DNA of 64,000 nt from Candidatus [Bacteroides] periocalifornicus (GCA_001421095.1 LIIK01000006.1:19452-83451); one strand, 5' to 3'. Shown: positions 37,683 through 46,917, counted from the stretch's first letter. The notes: generated by a model from the sequence alone, not told the origin. Program-made: numbers and translations.

Positions 37683-38061
37683 ACCCTGTGCCCTCTTCCC
37701 AAAATGGGATCTCAGCCAATTCGTCCGCTCTGCGAGTTTTTCCTCGTTCCCATTTCACCTTTTGCCGATCCCAAATTTTTTAGGGGGTTGGCGATTTTTT
37801 TAACGTTTTTGGGTTGCGATTTGAAATTATCCCAAGCGCTAGAATACCCGTCCGTACAGGCTTGGCGTTCGCTTATGGCCCAATTGGAATGGTGAGGATG
37901 GAGATTTTTTTTGCGAAAGCACAACTTTTTTGCCGTTTGTTACGTACCAATATATAGAACAATGGCATAATCGGTGAAAATGGTAAGCGACTTGTGCAAC
38001 ATTTAATCTAAGATGATAATTTTATCCCGTTGGGCTGGAGTTACAATCCCAGGAGGGGATT
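37683..38061. other. Intergenic region, AT-rich
   Basis: About 380 bases between rpsA and the STAS gene, with T-rich runs. A 63-residue open frame (37704-37895) shows no family features. No clear TAnnTTTG promoter was identified; one must precede the STAS gene. Confidence 0.5.
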
Positions 38062-38409
38062 ATGGCAGAAGATAGAGAGTTTTCCGTAGAGTCAAGGGCT
38101 GGCTACACACTGCTCCGTGTGGAGAGTTGTCGGCTCGATGCATTGCTGGCGCCCCATTTAAGGTCAGAATTCGTGCTGCTGAATGGGCAGGGAGCCACAA
38201 CTATAGTGCTGGACATGGCGAGGTGCACCCATTGCGATGCTGCCGGGCTTGGCGCGATACAGATGGGCGAGCGGCTCTGCCGTAATGCTGGGGGCAAGCT
38301 CGTGATTATGGGGCTGACGCCGAGCGTTGAGCACGAGTTCACCGCATCTAAGCTCATTGCGTCGCTAACGTGCGTCTATTCTGAGACCCAGCTGCAGAGT
38401 GTACTGTGA
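38062..38409 (+). CDS. STAS-domain protein (anti-sigma-antagonist-like) lacking the phospho-Ser
   Basis: A 115-residue single-domain STAS protein: VESRAGYTLLRVESC, then TIVLDMARCTHCDAAGLGAI and the C-terminal helix. Family members regulate by reversible Ser phosphorylation in DSSGL; here the motif is D59-A60-A61-G-L, so the phosphorylatable residue is absent. This form is either a constitutive binder or has another role. A GGAGG lies 9 bases before the ATG. In Bacteroidales a STAS protein commonly sits beside RNase Z, as it does here with one gene between. Confidence 0.85.
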   Translation: MAEDREFSVESRAGYTLLRVESCRLDALLAPHLRSEFVLLNGQGATTIVLDMARCTHCDAAGLGAIQMGERLCRNAGGKLVIMGLTPSVEHEFTASKLIASLTCVYSETQLQSVL

Positions 38410-38474
38410 GTTGCCTGGGGGGCCAGGGCGAGCAGTATTTGGAATAATCCTACAAGAAATAAAATTTAGAAGAC

Positions 38475-38939
38475 ATGAAAATCAATGAGATAGTAGCAGC
38501 ACAGCGTCGGCGTCTTGGGCTGAAGCAGTACCAGCTGGCCGAGCGCACGCAGATTGCACCCTCGCAGATTTCGATATTCGAGCGCGGGTCGAGCGGCATG
38601 GTAACCACGAATCTGGAGCGTGTTCTCGAGGCGCTGGGGTTGCACATCGTCTACGATCGGCAGGGCGTGCAGCAGCGGGTGGCACGGCAGTGCGCCCACT
38701 TTTTGCTACAGCGGGGTATAGAGGAGCCACGCACCATTACCCGCGAGGAGCTGGCGCAGATAGTAGGGAACGACGACCTGCTGCTGATGCCCGTGGTGAG
38801 CGATGAGCTCTACCGCAAGTACACCCGCTCAGAGATTGTGGACGAGACCAATACCTGGAACTACTTCATCAAGCTCGTGCATGACTATATCCTCGAGGAG
38901 AAGGATGGCGTGTACGTGTACCACGAGCAGCCCGAGTAG
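38475..38939 (+). CDS. XRE-family helix-turn-helix regulator
   Basis: A 154-residue DNA-binding protein with an N-terminal Cro/CI-type HTH (about 3-60: IVAAQRRRLGLKQYQLAERT, then APSQISIFERG). The C-terminal 90 residues (LARQCAHFLL-like start, ending ILEEKDGVYVYHEQPE) match no family I know. It lies 65 bases after the STAS gene, possibly co-transcribed. The target is unknown. Confidence 0.8.
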   Translation: MKINEIVAAQRRRLGLKQYQLAERTQIAPSQISIFERGSSGMVTTNLERVLEALGLHIVYDRQGVQQRVARQCAHFLLQRGIEEPRTITREELAQIVGNDDLLLMPVVSDELYRKYTRSEIVDETNTWNYFIKLVHDYILEEKDGVYVYHEQPE

Positions 38940-39548
38940 CCGTAGCCAACCGTGCACGCTTTCTGGAGAAGGATGCGTCTTGCAGATTGCCTCCGCAGGC
39001 GCAGGCGTGTTCTAGGGTAGGGTAGCGAATGGCAGAAGGTACAGCCCTATCGCGGGGTATTGCTATAGGCACATCCGCAGGGTTCTGCACCCATTTAATC
39101 GCCGGCTGAAAAGGGGCAATGCCCGCGTTCCCTTTGCTTCAGAATCGCCCTTTTCCTGCTGGCACGATAGTTTTTGGGCACGGTACCTGCAATATCTCGT
39201 GGGGCATAGTCGCCCGGCGTGCCGAATTGTTCATCGGGAGGATTATTGGCAGGCCGCTGAAAGCGTTGGGTTCTGAGGTTTAGGGGCCAATCCCATTTCC
39301 ATCCATTGGTAGGATTGGGCTTTAGCAGGGGCGACAGAGAGGTACGTAGGGGAGATGCCAAGCGGAGCGAACACCCTCACATCCGCAGGGAGCTCACCCT
39401 ATTCATCAGCTATCCGTTACAATTCTCGGGAGTGACATTGCGATGCGGCGTACCACATCAGTTTAAGTGGTTCTGGCAGAGGTGTCACCCCGAGCGTTGC
39501 GTTCCCTTTTATCCCATCTTTTGCGCATGATTCTAGTCTGGTAGGGCG
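38940..39548. other. Intergenic region with a degenerate REP-like copy
   Basis: About 610 bases without a convincing gene. A REP-like fragment (TTGCGATGCGGCGTACCAC) lies near 39438. Open frames here have no family features and read through the repeat. Confidence 0.5.
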
Positions 39549-40469
39549 ATGGCTTTTGATGTTACGATACTTGGTAGCGGCAGCGCGAAGCCAACGCGTA
39601 CTCGTTGCCCGTCTGCCCATGCAGTATTCCATGGCGACAGGCTTTTTTTGGTAGACTGCGGCGAGGGTACGCAGATGCAGATGGCGCGCTGTAGCATTGC
39701 TATAGAGCGGGTGCACTCCATATTCCTCACCCACCTCCATGCCGACCATGCGCTGGGCATCTTTGGGCTGATAGCCTCGCTGAGCATGAGTAGCCGCACA
39801 GCCCCCCTCACGGTGTATGCGCACGGTAGCTTTGAACCCGTGTTTCGGCAAACCGTGGCGTTCTTCGTGAACCGGATGAGCTTTGAGCTGACTTTCGTTC
39901 CCATCGACAGCGAGGCGAATACGGTGATCTATGAGGATAACGGCATCACGGTAACCACCGTGCCGCTGCGCCACCGAGTGCCCACCTGCGGATTCATTTT
40001 CCGCGAAAAGCCATTCCCCCCCAACCTCAAGCCCGGGGTGGTAGAAGAGCACCACCTTTCGCTAGCGCAGATTGCCCGCCTGAAGGAGGGGCAGGATATA
40101 GTGCTAGAGGATGGCGAGCTCCTCTCGGCGGGCGAATGCCTCTACCAGAAAAGGCACCCCGTGAGCTATGCCTACCTTAGCGACACGCTCTTCACCCGCA
40201 GGGCGATCCCGATGGTGGAGGGGGTCGATTTGCTATACCACGAGGCTACCTACATGGCTGATCTTCTGGCGCTCGCCAAGCAGACAGGGCATTCAACTAC
40301 GCTGCAGGCGGCGGAATTCGCCAAGAGCGCAGGGGCGGGGAAGCTTATCGTAGGGCATTATTCGGCCCGGTATACTGACCTTGCCCCGCTGCTGGGGGAG
40401 GTGCGCTCAGTTTTCCAAAACGCCGTGCTGGCCATTGAGGGACAGTCCCATAGGGTGGCTTGGCACTGA
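39549..40469 (+). CDS. rnz: Ribonuclease Z
   Basis: A 306-residue metallo-beta-lactamase-fold endonuclease that trims tRNA 3' ends. It starts with VTILGSGSAKPTRTRCPSAH, carries the metal motif THLHADHALGIFGL, and then HRVPTCGFIFREK, YLSDTLF, HEATYMAD and GHSTTLQAAEFAKSAGAGKLIVGH (given in part). The Ala in HLHADH, where Gly is frequent, is conservative. The ATG at 39549 precedes the first strand by two residues. Confidence 0.96.
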   Translation: MAFDVTILGSGSAKPTRTRCPSAHAVFHGDRLFLVDCGEGTQMQMARCSIAIERVHSIFLTHLHADHALGIFGLIASLSMSSRTAPLTVYAHGSFEPVFRQTVAFFVNRMSFELTFVPIDSEANTVIYEDNGITVTTVPLRHRVPTCGFIFREKPFPPNLKPGVVEEHHLSLAQIARLKEGQDIVLEDGELLSAGECLYQKRHPVSYAYLSDTLFTRRAIPMVEGVDLLYHEATYMADLLALAKQTGHSTTLQAAEFAKSAGAGKLIVGHYSARYTDLAPLLGEVRSVFQNAVLAIEGQSHRVAWH

Positions 40470-40488
40470 AAGAACTTTTGATTTGCAT

Positions 40489-40517
40489 GCGGGCAGCCTG
40501 CGGGGCTGCTTTTTTTG
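40489..40517 (+). terminator. rnz terminator
   Basis: GGCAGCC pairs with GGGCTGC across TGCGG-type loop bases, followed by TTTTTT. The T-run abuts the next promoter box at 40518. Confidence 0.7.
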
Positions 40518-40525
40518 TACCTTTG
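40518..40525 (+). promoter_or_regulatory. Promoter of the cation/proton antiporter
   Basis: TACCTTTG directly after the rnz terminator T-run. The predicted transcript start near 40532 leaves the ATG at 40557 as the first usable start and excludes an upstream in-frame TTG (40515). Confidence 0.6.
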
Positions 40526-40556
40526 TGGGAGATTAACGAACCGGAGAATTCAAGGT

Positions 40557-41894
40557 ATGGATGCTGCTTCACTGGTGATTTTCATAGGGTTGCTGATTTT
40601 CGTATCGCACCTTTTCACAGGGATTTTTGAGCGTCGGGGAATTCCAGACGTGCTGCTGCTCATGATCATCGGCATAGTGGTGGGGCCTGTATTTGGTTTT
40701 GTCACCCCTGAATCATTCGGCATTGTTACAGGCATATTCACCACCATTACGCTGGTTTTCATCCTCTTCCAGGGTGGGCTAGACCTGAGGATAGAAACCC
40801 TCAGGAGCTCTATAAGGGGCACGAGCCTGCTCACCGTGCTCAACTTCGCTGCCACCACAGTGGTAGTGGGGTGCATAGGGTGGCTGCTCATGGACATGGA
40901 GCCCATACCCGCCTTCATCCTTGGGGCTATCCTGGGTGGCACATCATCGGCTGTGGTAATACCATTGGTTAAGCAGCTGAAAATGAAGGATGACAGCCGT
41001 ACAATCCTTGTTCTCGAGTCGGCCCTTTCAGATGTGCTCTGTATCGTTTTTGTGTTGGCCTTGATCCAGGCCTACAATTCAGATGGGATCCAGGTCGGCG
41101 TTGTCATCGGGAGCATTCTCAGCTCCTTTGTGCTGGCCTCCATCATTGGCATCGCGAGCGCGCTGGTCTGGTCTGTGCTTCTGGGCAAAGTGCGGACTAT
41201 ACAGAACTCCATGTTCACCACCCCGGCTTTCGTGTTTGTGATCTACGGGCTGGCCGAGCAGCTCGGGTTTAGTGGGGCCATAGCCGCCCTGGCATTTGGG
41301 GTCTCGCTCGCGAACATCGACCTCTTTAAATTCCGGTTCGTGAGCCGTTTTCGTAGCGAGGGTCTGCTCACGTTCAACGATACCGAGAAGCAGTTTTTCT
41401 CCGAGATCGTCTTTCTGCTCAAGACCTTCTTCTTCGTCTTTATCGGCATCAGCATTCAGTTCTCAAACGGCTGGGCAATGCTGCTTGGCATATTCATCAC
41501 CCTGATTATCTACATTATACGTATCCCAACGGTAAAATACGCAATCTACGAGCCGCTCCCCACCGTAGACCTCACCATCATGGCCACCATGGTGCCCAAG
41601 GGGCTGGCCGCAGCAGTACTCGCCAACCTCCCGCTGCAGAACAACATTCCTGGTGGCGAGATGATTAGGGACCTTACCTACGCGGTAATCCTAACGAGCA
41701 TCGTGCTCACCAGCATCCTGATCCCCCTGCTCAATCGGGTGCCCGCGATATCCGCATTCTACGGCCTGATCCTGCGAACCCGGCGGAAGGGCAAGCTGAA
41801 GGCCGCGGTGGAGGGCATGGTGCAGACCGAAATAGCCAAGCATGAACACCTCGGCAACGAGCAGCCCCCCAGCGAAAAACCAGAGGCCGAGTAG
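40557..41894 (+). CDS. Cation:proton antiporter (CPA/NhaP-like)
   Basis: A 445-residue inner-membrane exchanger with about 12 to 13 hydrophobic segments from residue 5 to about 405 and a charged cytoplasmic tail. PDVLLLMIIGIVVGP, FILFQGGLDLR, GAILGGTSSAVVIPLV and LESALSDVLCIVFVLAL place it with monovalent cation/proton antiporters; the Asp in LSDVL is in the expected ion-binding helix. Na+ versus K+ preference is not readable. Start fixed by the promoter at 40518-40525. Confidence 0.9.
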   Translation: MDAASLVIFIGLLIFVSHLFTGIFERRGIPDVLLLMIIGIVVGPVFGFVTPESFGIVTGIFTTITLVFILFQGGLDLRIETLRSSIRGTSLLTVLNFAATTVVVGCIGWLLMDMEPIPAFILGAILGGTSSAVVIPLVKQLKMKDDSRTILVLESALSDVLCIVFVLALIQAYNSDGIQVGVVIGSILSSFVLASIIGIASALVWSVLLGKVRTIQNSMFTTPAFVFVIYGLAEQLGFSGAIAALAFGVSLANIDLFKFRFVSRFRSEGLLTFNDTEKQFFSEIVFLLKTFFFVFIGISIQFSNGWAMLLGIFITLIIYIIRIPTVKYAIYEPLPTVDLTIMATMVPKGLAAAVLANLPLQNNIPGGEMIRDLTYAVILTSIVLTSILIPLLNRVPAISAFYGLILRTRRKGKLKAAVEGMVQTEIAKHEHLGNEQPPSEKPEAE

Positions 41895-42250
41895 CAGGCT
41901 AGCCCACACCTAGAGAGGAATTTTTGAATACTCCCCCGGGCCAATGCTGGTGGGAGGAATCTTTGAAAGGGCAGCCTCTCCATCAGCCCACGGGGTTTGC
42001 TACCCTAATCCTGGCAAGGGCGTGGCCGAGTGTAGCGGGCATCCTCCCATCCGCCAATCGACTCTGCTCCGTCCTACTCTGTAGCGATTGCTAGATTTAC
42101 CCGGCCAGCGTGGCGATGCTTATCGCATCCTCACGTTTTTTTGTGTGGGGGAGGTAGAATGCCAAAAATCGCCCATATGGCCTCTGCAAGGGGGGCGAAT
42201 TTGCACGAGCCGCCAGCCTCCTAATGGCGGAATGCAGCAGGCCAGGAGGG
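41895..42250. other. Intergenic region, nothing recognised
   Basis: About 355 bases between the convergent antiporter and glycosyltransferase genes. No strong terminator, RNA or repeat was identified. Confidence 0.45.
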
Positions 42251-43096
42251 CTACTTTTGCCCTATGCCCCAGTCGGTTCGTGTTCGGCGGGCGCGTTTGG
42301 TCTCTAGCCGTATGGCATCGTTGCGCTGCCACATCTCCTGGGTCACGTACCCCCGGCTGTGGTCCAGATGCAGCAGTATAGCCAGGTATCGGGCCCTTCG
42401 GCCGCGCAGCCCCGCATTGCAGAGGCGTTCACCCAGTTCCCGGTCCTCGCCGCCATACCCCATACGCTCATCGTAGCCCCCCGCGGCCACCACTAGGTCG
42501 CGGTAGCATGAGGTGTTATTGCCATTCCAGGTAGGGCGGGCCGGGGTGAAGCGGTTTAGCAGGTGAATCAGCAGCCGATTGCGGGTCAGTTTTAGATTCT
42601 TCACCCGCTCCAGCCCGAGCGAATTCAGGTAGCCGGTGCTGAACGCCTGCTGGCTTTCAATGGCTGCCCGCCCAATCGCGCAAGACACCCCCATTGGCAG
42701 CCGTGCTGCCCCCCCCGATACGAAGTGCTCGCGAGAGCGCAACCCCCAGTGTACCTGTAGAAAATCGGCCCGAGGCACACAGTCGCCATCGCTGAATACG
42801 AGGTACTCGCCCCGGCTGCCCTCTATTGCCCGGTTCAGTATGGTGCACTTGCGGAACCCCTTATCCTCATGCCACACATGCCGTAGGGGGTAGGGCATTT
42901 CGGCCTGGTAGCGGGCTATGAGTGCTTGGGTTTCGGGACCCGAACCGTCGTCGGCCACCACGATCTCAAAGTCGTGAAAGGTTTGCACCCCATATCCCCA
43001 GAAGACCTTCTCTAGCCAAGCTGGCTGATTGTAGGTGGATAGGATTACAGACACCTTGGGAGTTACCTCCTCGGCCAGCCAAATCTTTCGTTCCAT
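42251..43096 (-). CDS. Family 2 glycosyltransferase
   Basis: A 281-residue GT-A fold enzyme. KVSVILSTYNQPAWLEKVF opens the nucleotide-sugar domain, VVADDGSGPETQALI follows, FSDGDCVPRADFL carries the metal-binding DxD-like motif, and GYGGEDRELGERL is the acceptor/catalytic segment of the GT2/GT7-C type. No membrane segments. It probably adds a sugar to a surface glycan or lipopolysaccharide, but donor and acceptor are unknown. It lies 142 bases downstream of the DUF3109 gene on the same strand, a pairing seen in other Bacteroidales. Confidence 0.88.
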   Translation of the reverse strand: MERKIWLAEEVTPKVSVILSTYNQPAWLEKVFWGYGVQTFHDFEIVVADDGSGPETQALIARYQAEMPYPLRHVWHEDKGFRKCTILNRAIEGSRGEYLVFSDGDCVPRADFLQVHWGLRSREHFVSGGAARLPMGVSCAIGRAAIESQQAFSTGYLNSLGLERVKNLKLTRNRLLIHLLNRFTPARPTWNGNNTSCYRDLVVAAGGYDERMGYGGEDRELGERLCNAGLRGRRARYLAILLHLDHSRGYVTQEMWQRNDAIRLETKRARRTRTDWGIGQK

Positions 43097-43238
43097 ATCG
43101 TTTTATCAGCGTTTTGGGCAGGAGGAGAACGCGGGCAAACCCATCCGCAATGCGCTCCGACGCCTTGCCGGCACCCGCCGGTGGAGAAAGCTTAGCAACG
43201 AGCACCCCAGCAGTCCATTGCGCTCCCGGCCACCCTCC

Positions 43239-43829
43239 TCACCTACAGCCCCCTACTACGCGCGCTGCGGCATCCTCCAGCTCGTGGTAGAACTCCTCGC
43301 CAAAAGCCCGTATCAATGGTTCGCGCAGGAATTGGTATACCCGTAGCCCCAATTTCTGCCCGTACTCCCGCGCCCCCTGGCAGATATCCCAGTCATCAAA
43401 TTTCAGCAGGGTGAACTGCCCAGAGTGCCCCACCCGAATGGGGTAGAGGTGGCACGATATCGGCTTACGGACCCTGCATTTGCCCGCGTTCCAGGCCCGC
43501 TCTATCCCGCAGCTGTAGACCCCATTCTCCTCTGTGGCAAAGGCGCATTCTGCCCCGCCGGCCAGCGTGGTAACCCATTCGCCATCGGCATCGCGCCAGG
43601 CCACACCGCCCATTTCTATGGCCGTGCGCCCCCGCTCGGTAAGGCCCGCGGCGTATTGGTCGTACTCCTCCTCCAGCCCTATGATCTCCTCGGCTTTCAC
43701 CGGCGCGCCAGACTCGCCCTCTAGGCAGCAGGCCCCTCGGCAGGCCGCGAGGTCGCAGCAGAAGTACTCACGCAGTATCCGCATGTCTACTATTTTATCG
43801 CCTAGCTGCACTAGCCGCTCGCATCGCAT
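43239..43829 (-). CDS. DUF3109 cysteine-rich protein
   Basis: A 196-residue soluble protein of the DUF3109/YkgJ-like type. Cysteines cluster in FCCDLAACRGACCLEG (about 23-38), and singly in AECAFA, YSCGIE, GKCRVRKPISCHLYP and DICQGA, a pattern that suggests a metal or Fe-S centre. Function is unknown. The ATG at 43829 fits the family start (LVQLGDKIV precedes the cluster), and the promoter box at 43848-43855 leaves a very short leader. Confidence 0.88.
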   Translation of the reverse strand: MRCERLVQLGDKIVDMRILREYFCCDLAACRGACCLEGESGAPVKAEEIIGLEEEYDQYAAGLTERGRTAIEMGGVAWRDADGEWVTTLAGGAECAFATEENGVYSCGIERAWNAGKCRVRKPISCHLYPIRVGHSGQFTLLKFDDWDICQGAREYGQKLGLRVYQFLREPLIRAFGEEFYHELEDAAARVVGGCR

Positions 43830-43847
43830 AGCCCAACTTTTTCACCG

Positions 43848-43855
43848 CGAAGATA
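43848..43855 (-). promoter_or_regulatory. Promoter of the DUF3109 gene
   Basis: Minus strand TATCTTCG, one base from TAnnTTTG. The transcript would start about 12 bases before the ATG. Confidence 0.45.
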
Positions 43856-44597
43856 CTTGTTTTTCTGAACTAATACCCCTGAACACAGGCAACGTCTCCC
43901 TGCGAATGGGGCATGCGCACCGCCTGGCTTGGCTCGTCGCCACCGATCTCTAGTCGTGCGTCTCAGATTCCACCGCGGTGCGGCGCATAAAAGCACCCTA
44001 TGCGCCCTACCTTCGCCGTACCATCGTCGTACCATCGCCGCTTCATGTTCGGATTTTGCGATGAAATCCGAGGATGCACTAGAGATGGTACGGCGATGGT
44101 ACGGCGAAGGAGGGGCGATGGTAGGTGCGAATACTCCCCCCGTTTTTGACCATTCGGGCTACCTCATCATCGGTGGGGTAGCATACTACCCGCCATGAAA
44201 ACGGCGAATGGGGGGGTAACAACGCGCTGCGGCACTGCTAGGGCAGACGGCCTCGTTCTTTGGCTTGCAATTAGGGTAGATAAAAAGCCCCCGCAGAGCG
44301 CATGGATACAGGCCGTAGGGCTATTCCCATTCGGGTAGTTGCGGACGGGCTAATTTCGCGGCGGAAACGGTGGGGAATTTCCACGGCGAGATGGCAGGCC
44401 ATTCTAGGATTTTAACCCAAAATGGGAATGTCTAATCAAGTCCTCGGCTTGCATAAGCGCTGCGACGCATTGCTACGGTCTTTGATAAATTGAATTGCGC
44501 GACTAAAAACGCATTACCGCAAGAGAGGTGAGGGCTCTGGATAAAAGATTGGAGGCATGCGGGGCTTTTGGCAGGAGTCCGTTCCACGGTTTAAAAA
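43856..44597. other. Gene-free region holding palindromic element copy 2
   Basis: About 740 bases between the DUF3109 promoter and the end of the radical SAM gene. It holds the element at 44006-44124 and REP-like fragments near 44225 and 44461. An 89-residue open frame here translates the palindrome and is not credible. Confidence 0.6.
44006..44124 (-). repeat. Dispersed palindromic element, copy 2
   Basis: GGATTT (44051-44056), 7-base loop TGCGATG, AAATCC (44064-44069). The outer arms CCTTCGCCGTACCATCG and CGATGGTACGGCGAAGG pair exactly. The internal GT/GG mismatch is in the opposite orientation to copies 1 and 3, so this copy is inverted relative to them. Confidence 0.8.
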
Positions 44598-45659
44598 TCA
44601 GTCGGTGTGCATCCGCTGGTATAGGCAGGTGCAAGGACCTTGGTGGTGCGGCAGTCTAAGGTGCATTGCCCCTCCCAGGCAATCGGTCCATTCGGGGCAT
44701 TGGCAGCATTCGCCCGTTTTCATCCAGCTACGGTTCCGCATATCGGTGAATCGTTTTTCCCAGACCTCCACAAAACTGTCGCGGTAGATATTGCCCTGCG
44801 CAAAGCTGCGGTGTATATTGGGGCAGGCGCAGATATCCCCATTCACCAGCACGGAGGCGATATTGATGCCAGCACGGCAGAAGAATAGCCCATCGCGCAC
44901 CCGTCCCTCATAGTTTCCAAGGAAGGCTTCGCAGCTAAATTTTAGATCGAGACGCCGATTGGTTCGTTCTCTTTCTATAAAATCCATCAAACGGACCAGC
45001 TGGCTGCCATCCAGTTGGAGATCGTTCCTACGGGCCGCTCTGCCGATGGGAGCAATGGTGAAAATCCGCCAGGCTCGCACGCCGAGGCGCAGGAGCAACT
45101 CGAGGAGCGCAGGGAGCTCCTCGAGGTTGCCTGGGTGCACGCAGGTTACAACATCGTAGGAAAGTCTTGGGGATAAGGCGATAAGCCGGAGGGCCTCCAC
45201 CACGTGCGCGTAGCTGTCTGGATGGGTACGGAAGCGGTTGTGCGTGCTTTCCAACCCATCGAGGCTCAGGGTGATAGCCCCCATCCCCGCTCCCAGTAGC
45301 TCGGCATGGCGCGCTGGCGTGTAGCAAAGCCCGTTGGAGACGATCCCCCAGCGGAAACCCTCTTCGCGGAGATGCGCGCCACAGTAGGCAAGATCGCTGC
45401 GCAGTAGGGGTTCGCCACCGGTAATGATAACCGTGATATGCTGGTGTGGATAGCGTTGCCGAAAGGGGCGTACAGCACTGATAAAATCGGCGAATGGCAT
45501 GTCTGGAATCAGGGAGGCGCAGTGGCAATCTGAACCGCAATGGGCGCAGCGGAGATTGCATCGCCAGGTACACTCCCAGAAGAGGTAGTTGAGCGGGTGC
45601 AGCTTGGCCTCGTTGGCGCGGAATTGCCGTGAGAAAAAACGGGCAGGAGGGCTGATCAT
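44598..45659 (-). CDS. Radical SAM protein of the rSAM/lipoprotein system
   Basis: A 353-residue radical SAM enzyme. The cluster motif is CNLRCAHC (Cys 34, 38, 41), ITGGEPLL binds SAM, and a SPASM-like C-terminal region (last 100 residues) has many Cys: FFCRAG, ICACPN, GECCQCPEWTDC and PCTC. It lies 16 bases downstream of a small lipoprotein with the CYGTP lipobox extension. This matches the Bacteroidota radical SAM/lipoprotein pairs (TIGR04133/TIGR04134 type as I recall them). The likely role is modification or maturation of the partner lipoprotein; the chemistry is not established. Confidence 0.85.
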   Translation of the reverse strand: MISPPARFFSRQFRANEAKLHPLNYLFWECTWRCNLRCAHCGSDCHCASLIPDMPFADFISAVRPFRQRYPHQHITVIITGGEPLLRSDLAYCGAHLREEGFRWGIVSNGLCYTPARHAELLGAGMGAITLSLDGLESTHNRFRTHPDSYAHVVEALRLIALSPRLSYDVVTCVHPGNLEELPALLELLLRLGVRAWRIFTIAPIGRAARRNDLQLDGSQLVRLMDFIERERTNRRLDLKFSCEAFLGNYEGRVRDGLFFCRAGINIASVLVNGDICACPNIHRSFAQGNIYRDSFVEVWEKRFTDMRNRSWMKTGECCQCPEWTDCLGGAMHLRLPHHQGPCTCLYQRMHTD

Positions 45660-45675
45660 TATGGCGTGCGCTGCG

Positions 45676-46065
45676 CTACTCGGCAGGGTGCAGCTTGATA
45701 TTGAGCACCATGCTCCGATTATCAGTCCGGGTAATGGTGGTGTCCAGCTCTTTGAATCGCATGTTTTCGCCGCTGGTTGATTCGTGAAAATCCATCCGAT
45801 ACTCGTCCATCAGGGGGACATAGAGCGTGTAGGAGCCATCGGCCTCGGTGGTGGTGGCACTGGATATCCCTTTTGCCTCGACAGTGATTCCACCCAGCGG
45901 TTGCCCTGTGGAGGCAGAGAGCACGGTGCCAGTTATTTGAAGATCGCGTACCAAATCTCGAGGGGTACCGTAGCATGCCTGGAAAATGAAGGCCACGGCA
46001 GATCCGCTAAGGGTGGCAAAAATGCAACGGAGAATTCGGCGATGCGAGAGGAATGGGAATTTCAT
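45676..46065 (-). CDS. Radical SAM-associated lipoprotein
   Basis: A 129-residue lipoprotein. A basic N-terminus and hydrophobic segment end in FQAC (Cys 31), directly followed by YGTP, the hallmark of lipoproteins encoded with a radical SAM enzyme. The rest is one carboxypeptidase-regulatory-like beta-sandwich (ITGTVLSASTGQPLGGITVEA, shortened here to its start) ending in NIKLHPAE. No catalytic site. It is translated first in a two-gene operon with the enzyme; the promoter is at 46212-46219. Confidence 0.85.
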   Translation of the reverse strand: MKFPFLSHRRILRCIFATLSGSAVAFIFQACYGTPRDLVRDLQITGTVLSASTGQPLGGITVEAKGISSATTTEADGSYTLYVPLMDEYRMDFHESTSGENMRFKELDTTITRTDNRSMVLNIKLHPAE

Positions 46066-46211
46066 ACCGATTCGTTTTAATTCTCAAAGCATTACGTGCA
46101 TAAAAGAGGTGGTCCTAACCAATCTCCAGGAGTTCCATACCCAGGGTGCTAGAGAGTGCTAGCTCTCAGGGGATGAGCAACCTGCAGGGGCGACTGCGAT
46201 TAGCGGTTTTG

Positions 46212-46219
46212 CAAAGATA
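46212..46219 (-). promoter_or_regulatory. Promoter of the lipoprotein/radical SAM operon
   Basis: Minus strand TATCTTTG, a perfect -7 box. The leader of about 140 bases includes a small hairpin (GAGAG-TGCTA-GCTCTC type) near 46150-46167 of unknown role. Confidence 0.55.
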
Positions 46220-46917
46220 CAAAAATTTCGGGTTCGATGCATGCTTGCCCAAGTATATTGCGTGCATCGCGACTGAAGGGGCGCTCCACGTGGACTCGGG
46301 ATGACAGCCTTTCTGGCAAGGGTAACGTACAACCGAATCGCGATGTAGCACGCTGCTGCATCGATACGTAGGGGATCGCGATGCGGTGAGATGCGTCGCG
46401 ACAGGAAGGGCTGGGCCGCTACAGCCGCCATCTGCGGCTACGGGGCTGGGGGGGGGATCACGATGCGGTGAGATGCGTCGCTACTGCTATGCGTTTAGGG
46501 CGAGGTGGGGGTGGGGAGTGTGCTCGCACAACCCGACCCCAATCTCTATGCAAGAATGGGAGAGGGGGGCGGGGATGGCCGAGCATCGCTCCTCATAGAC
46601 CACCCTCTTGCCCGCATAGAAGAGGCGTGTATTAGGTTCGAAGGCTTTCGCTACCGATAATTATTGCTGTCCGGTAAAGCTTTGGGGGCTAGGCATAGAT
46701 GCATTTTAGAGTCCTAAAAACTGGAGAAATCGACCATGCGGCGCAAGACGCATAAAGCCGTTTTGATTGGTATCGCCAATATGGCTGAAGGGTAGGGGAG
46801 GCCTCTTGCGAATTTGCTAGTACGCTATACGCATCGAGTAAAAAGAGAAATACTGGGAGGGAGGGCTATGTAAATACCACGGTATGTACATTCAAGATTG
46901 AGTCTGTAATAAACAGG
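46220..46917. other. Gene-free region with REP-like copies
   Basis: About 700 bases between two divergent promoters. REP-like sequences occur near 46333-46362, 46376-46402 and 46458-46485 (GCGATGCGGTGAGATGCGTCGC type). No credible coding sequence. Confidence 0.55.

Noticed and set aside
37704..37895. 63-codon open frame after rpsA
   Set aside because: No conserved features, no promoter, lies in AT-rich spacer behind the rpsA terminator.
39417..40055. 212-codon frame antisense to rnz
   Set aside because: Shadow of rnz, whose metal-binding motifs are complete.
43929..44198. 89-codon open frame in the gap before the radical SAM gene
   Set aside because: It is the translated palindromic element copy 2 with no family features.
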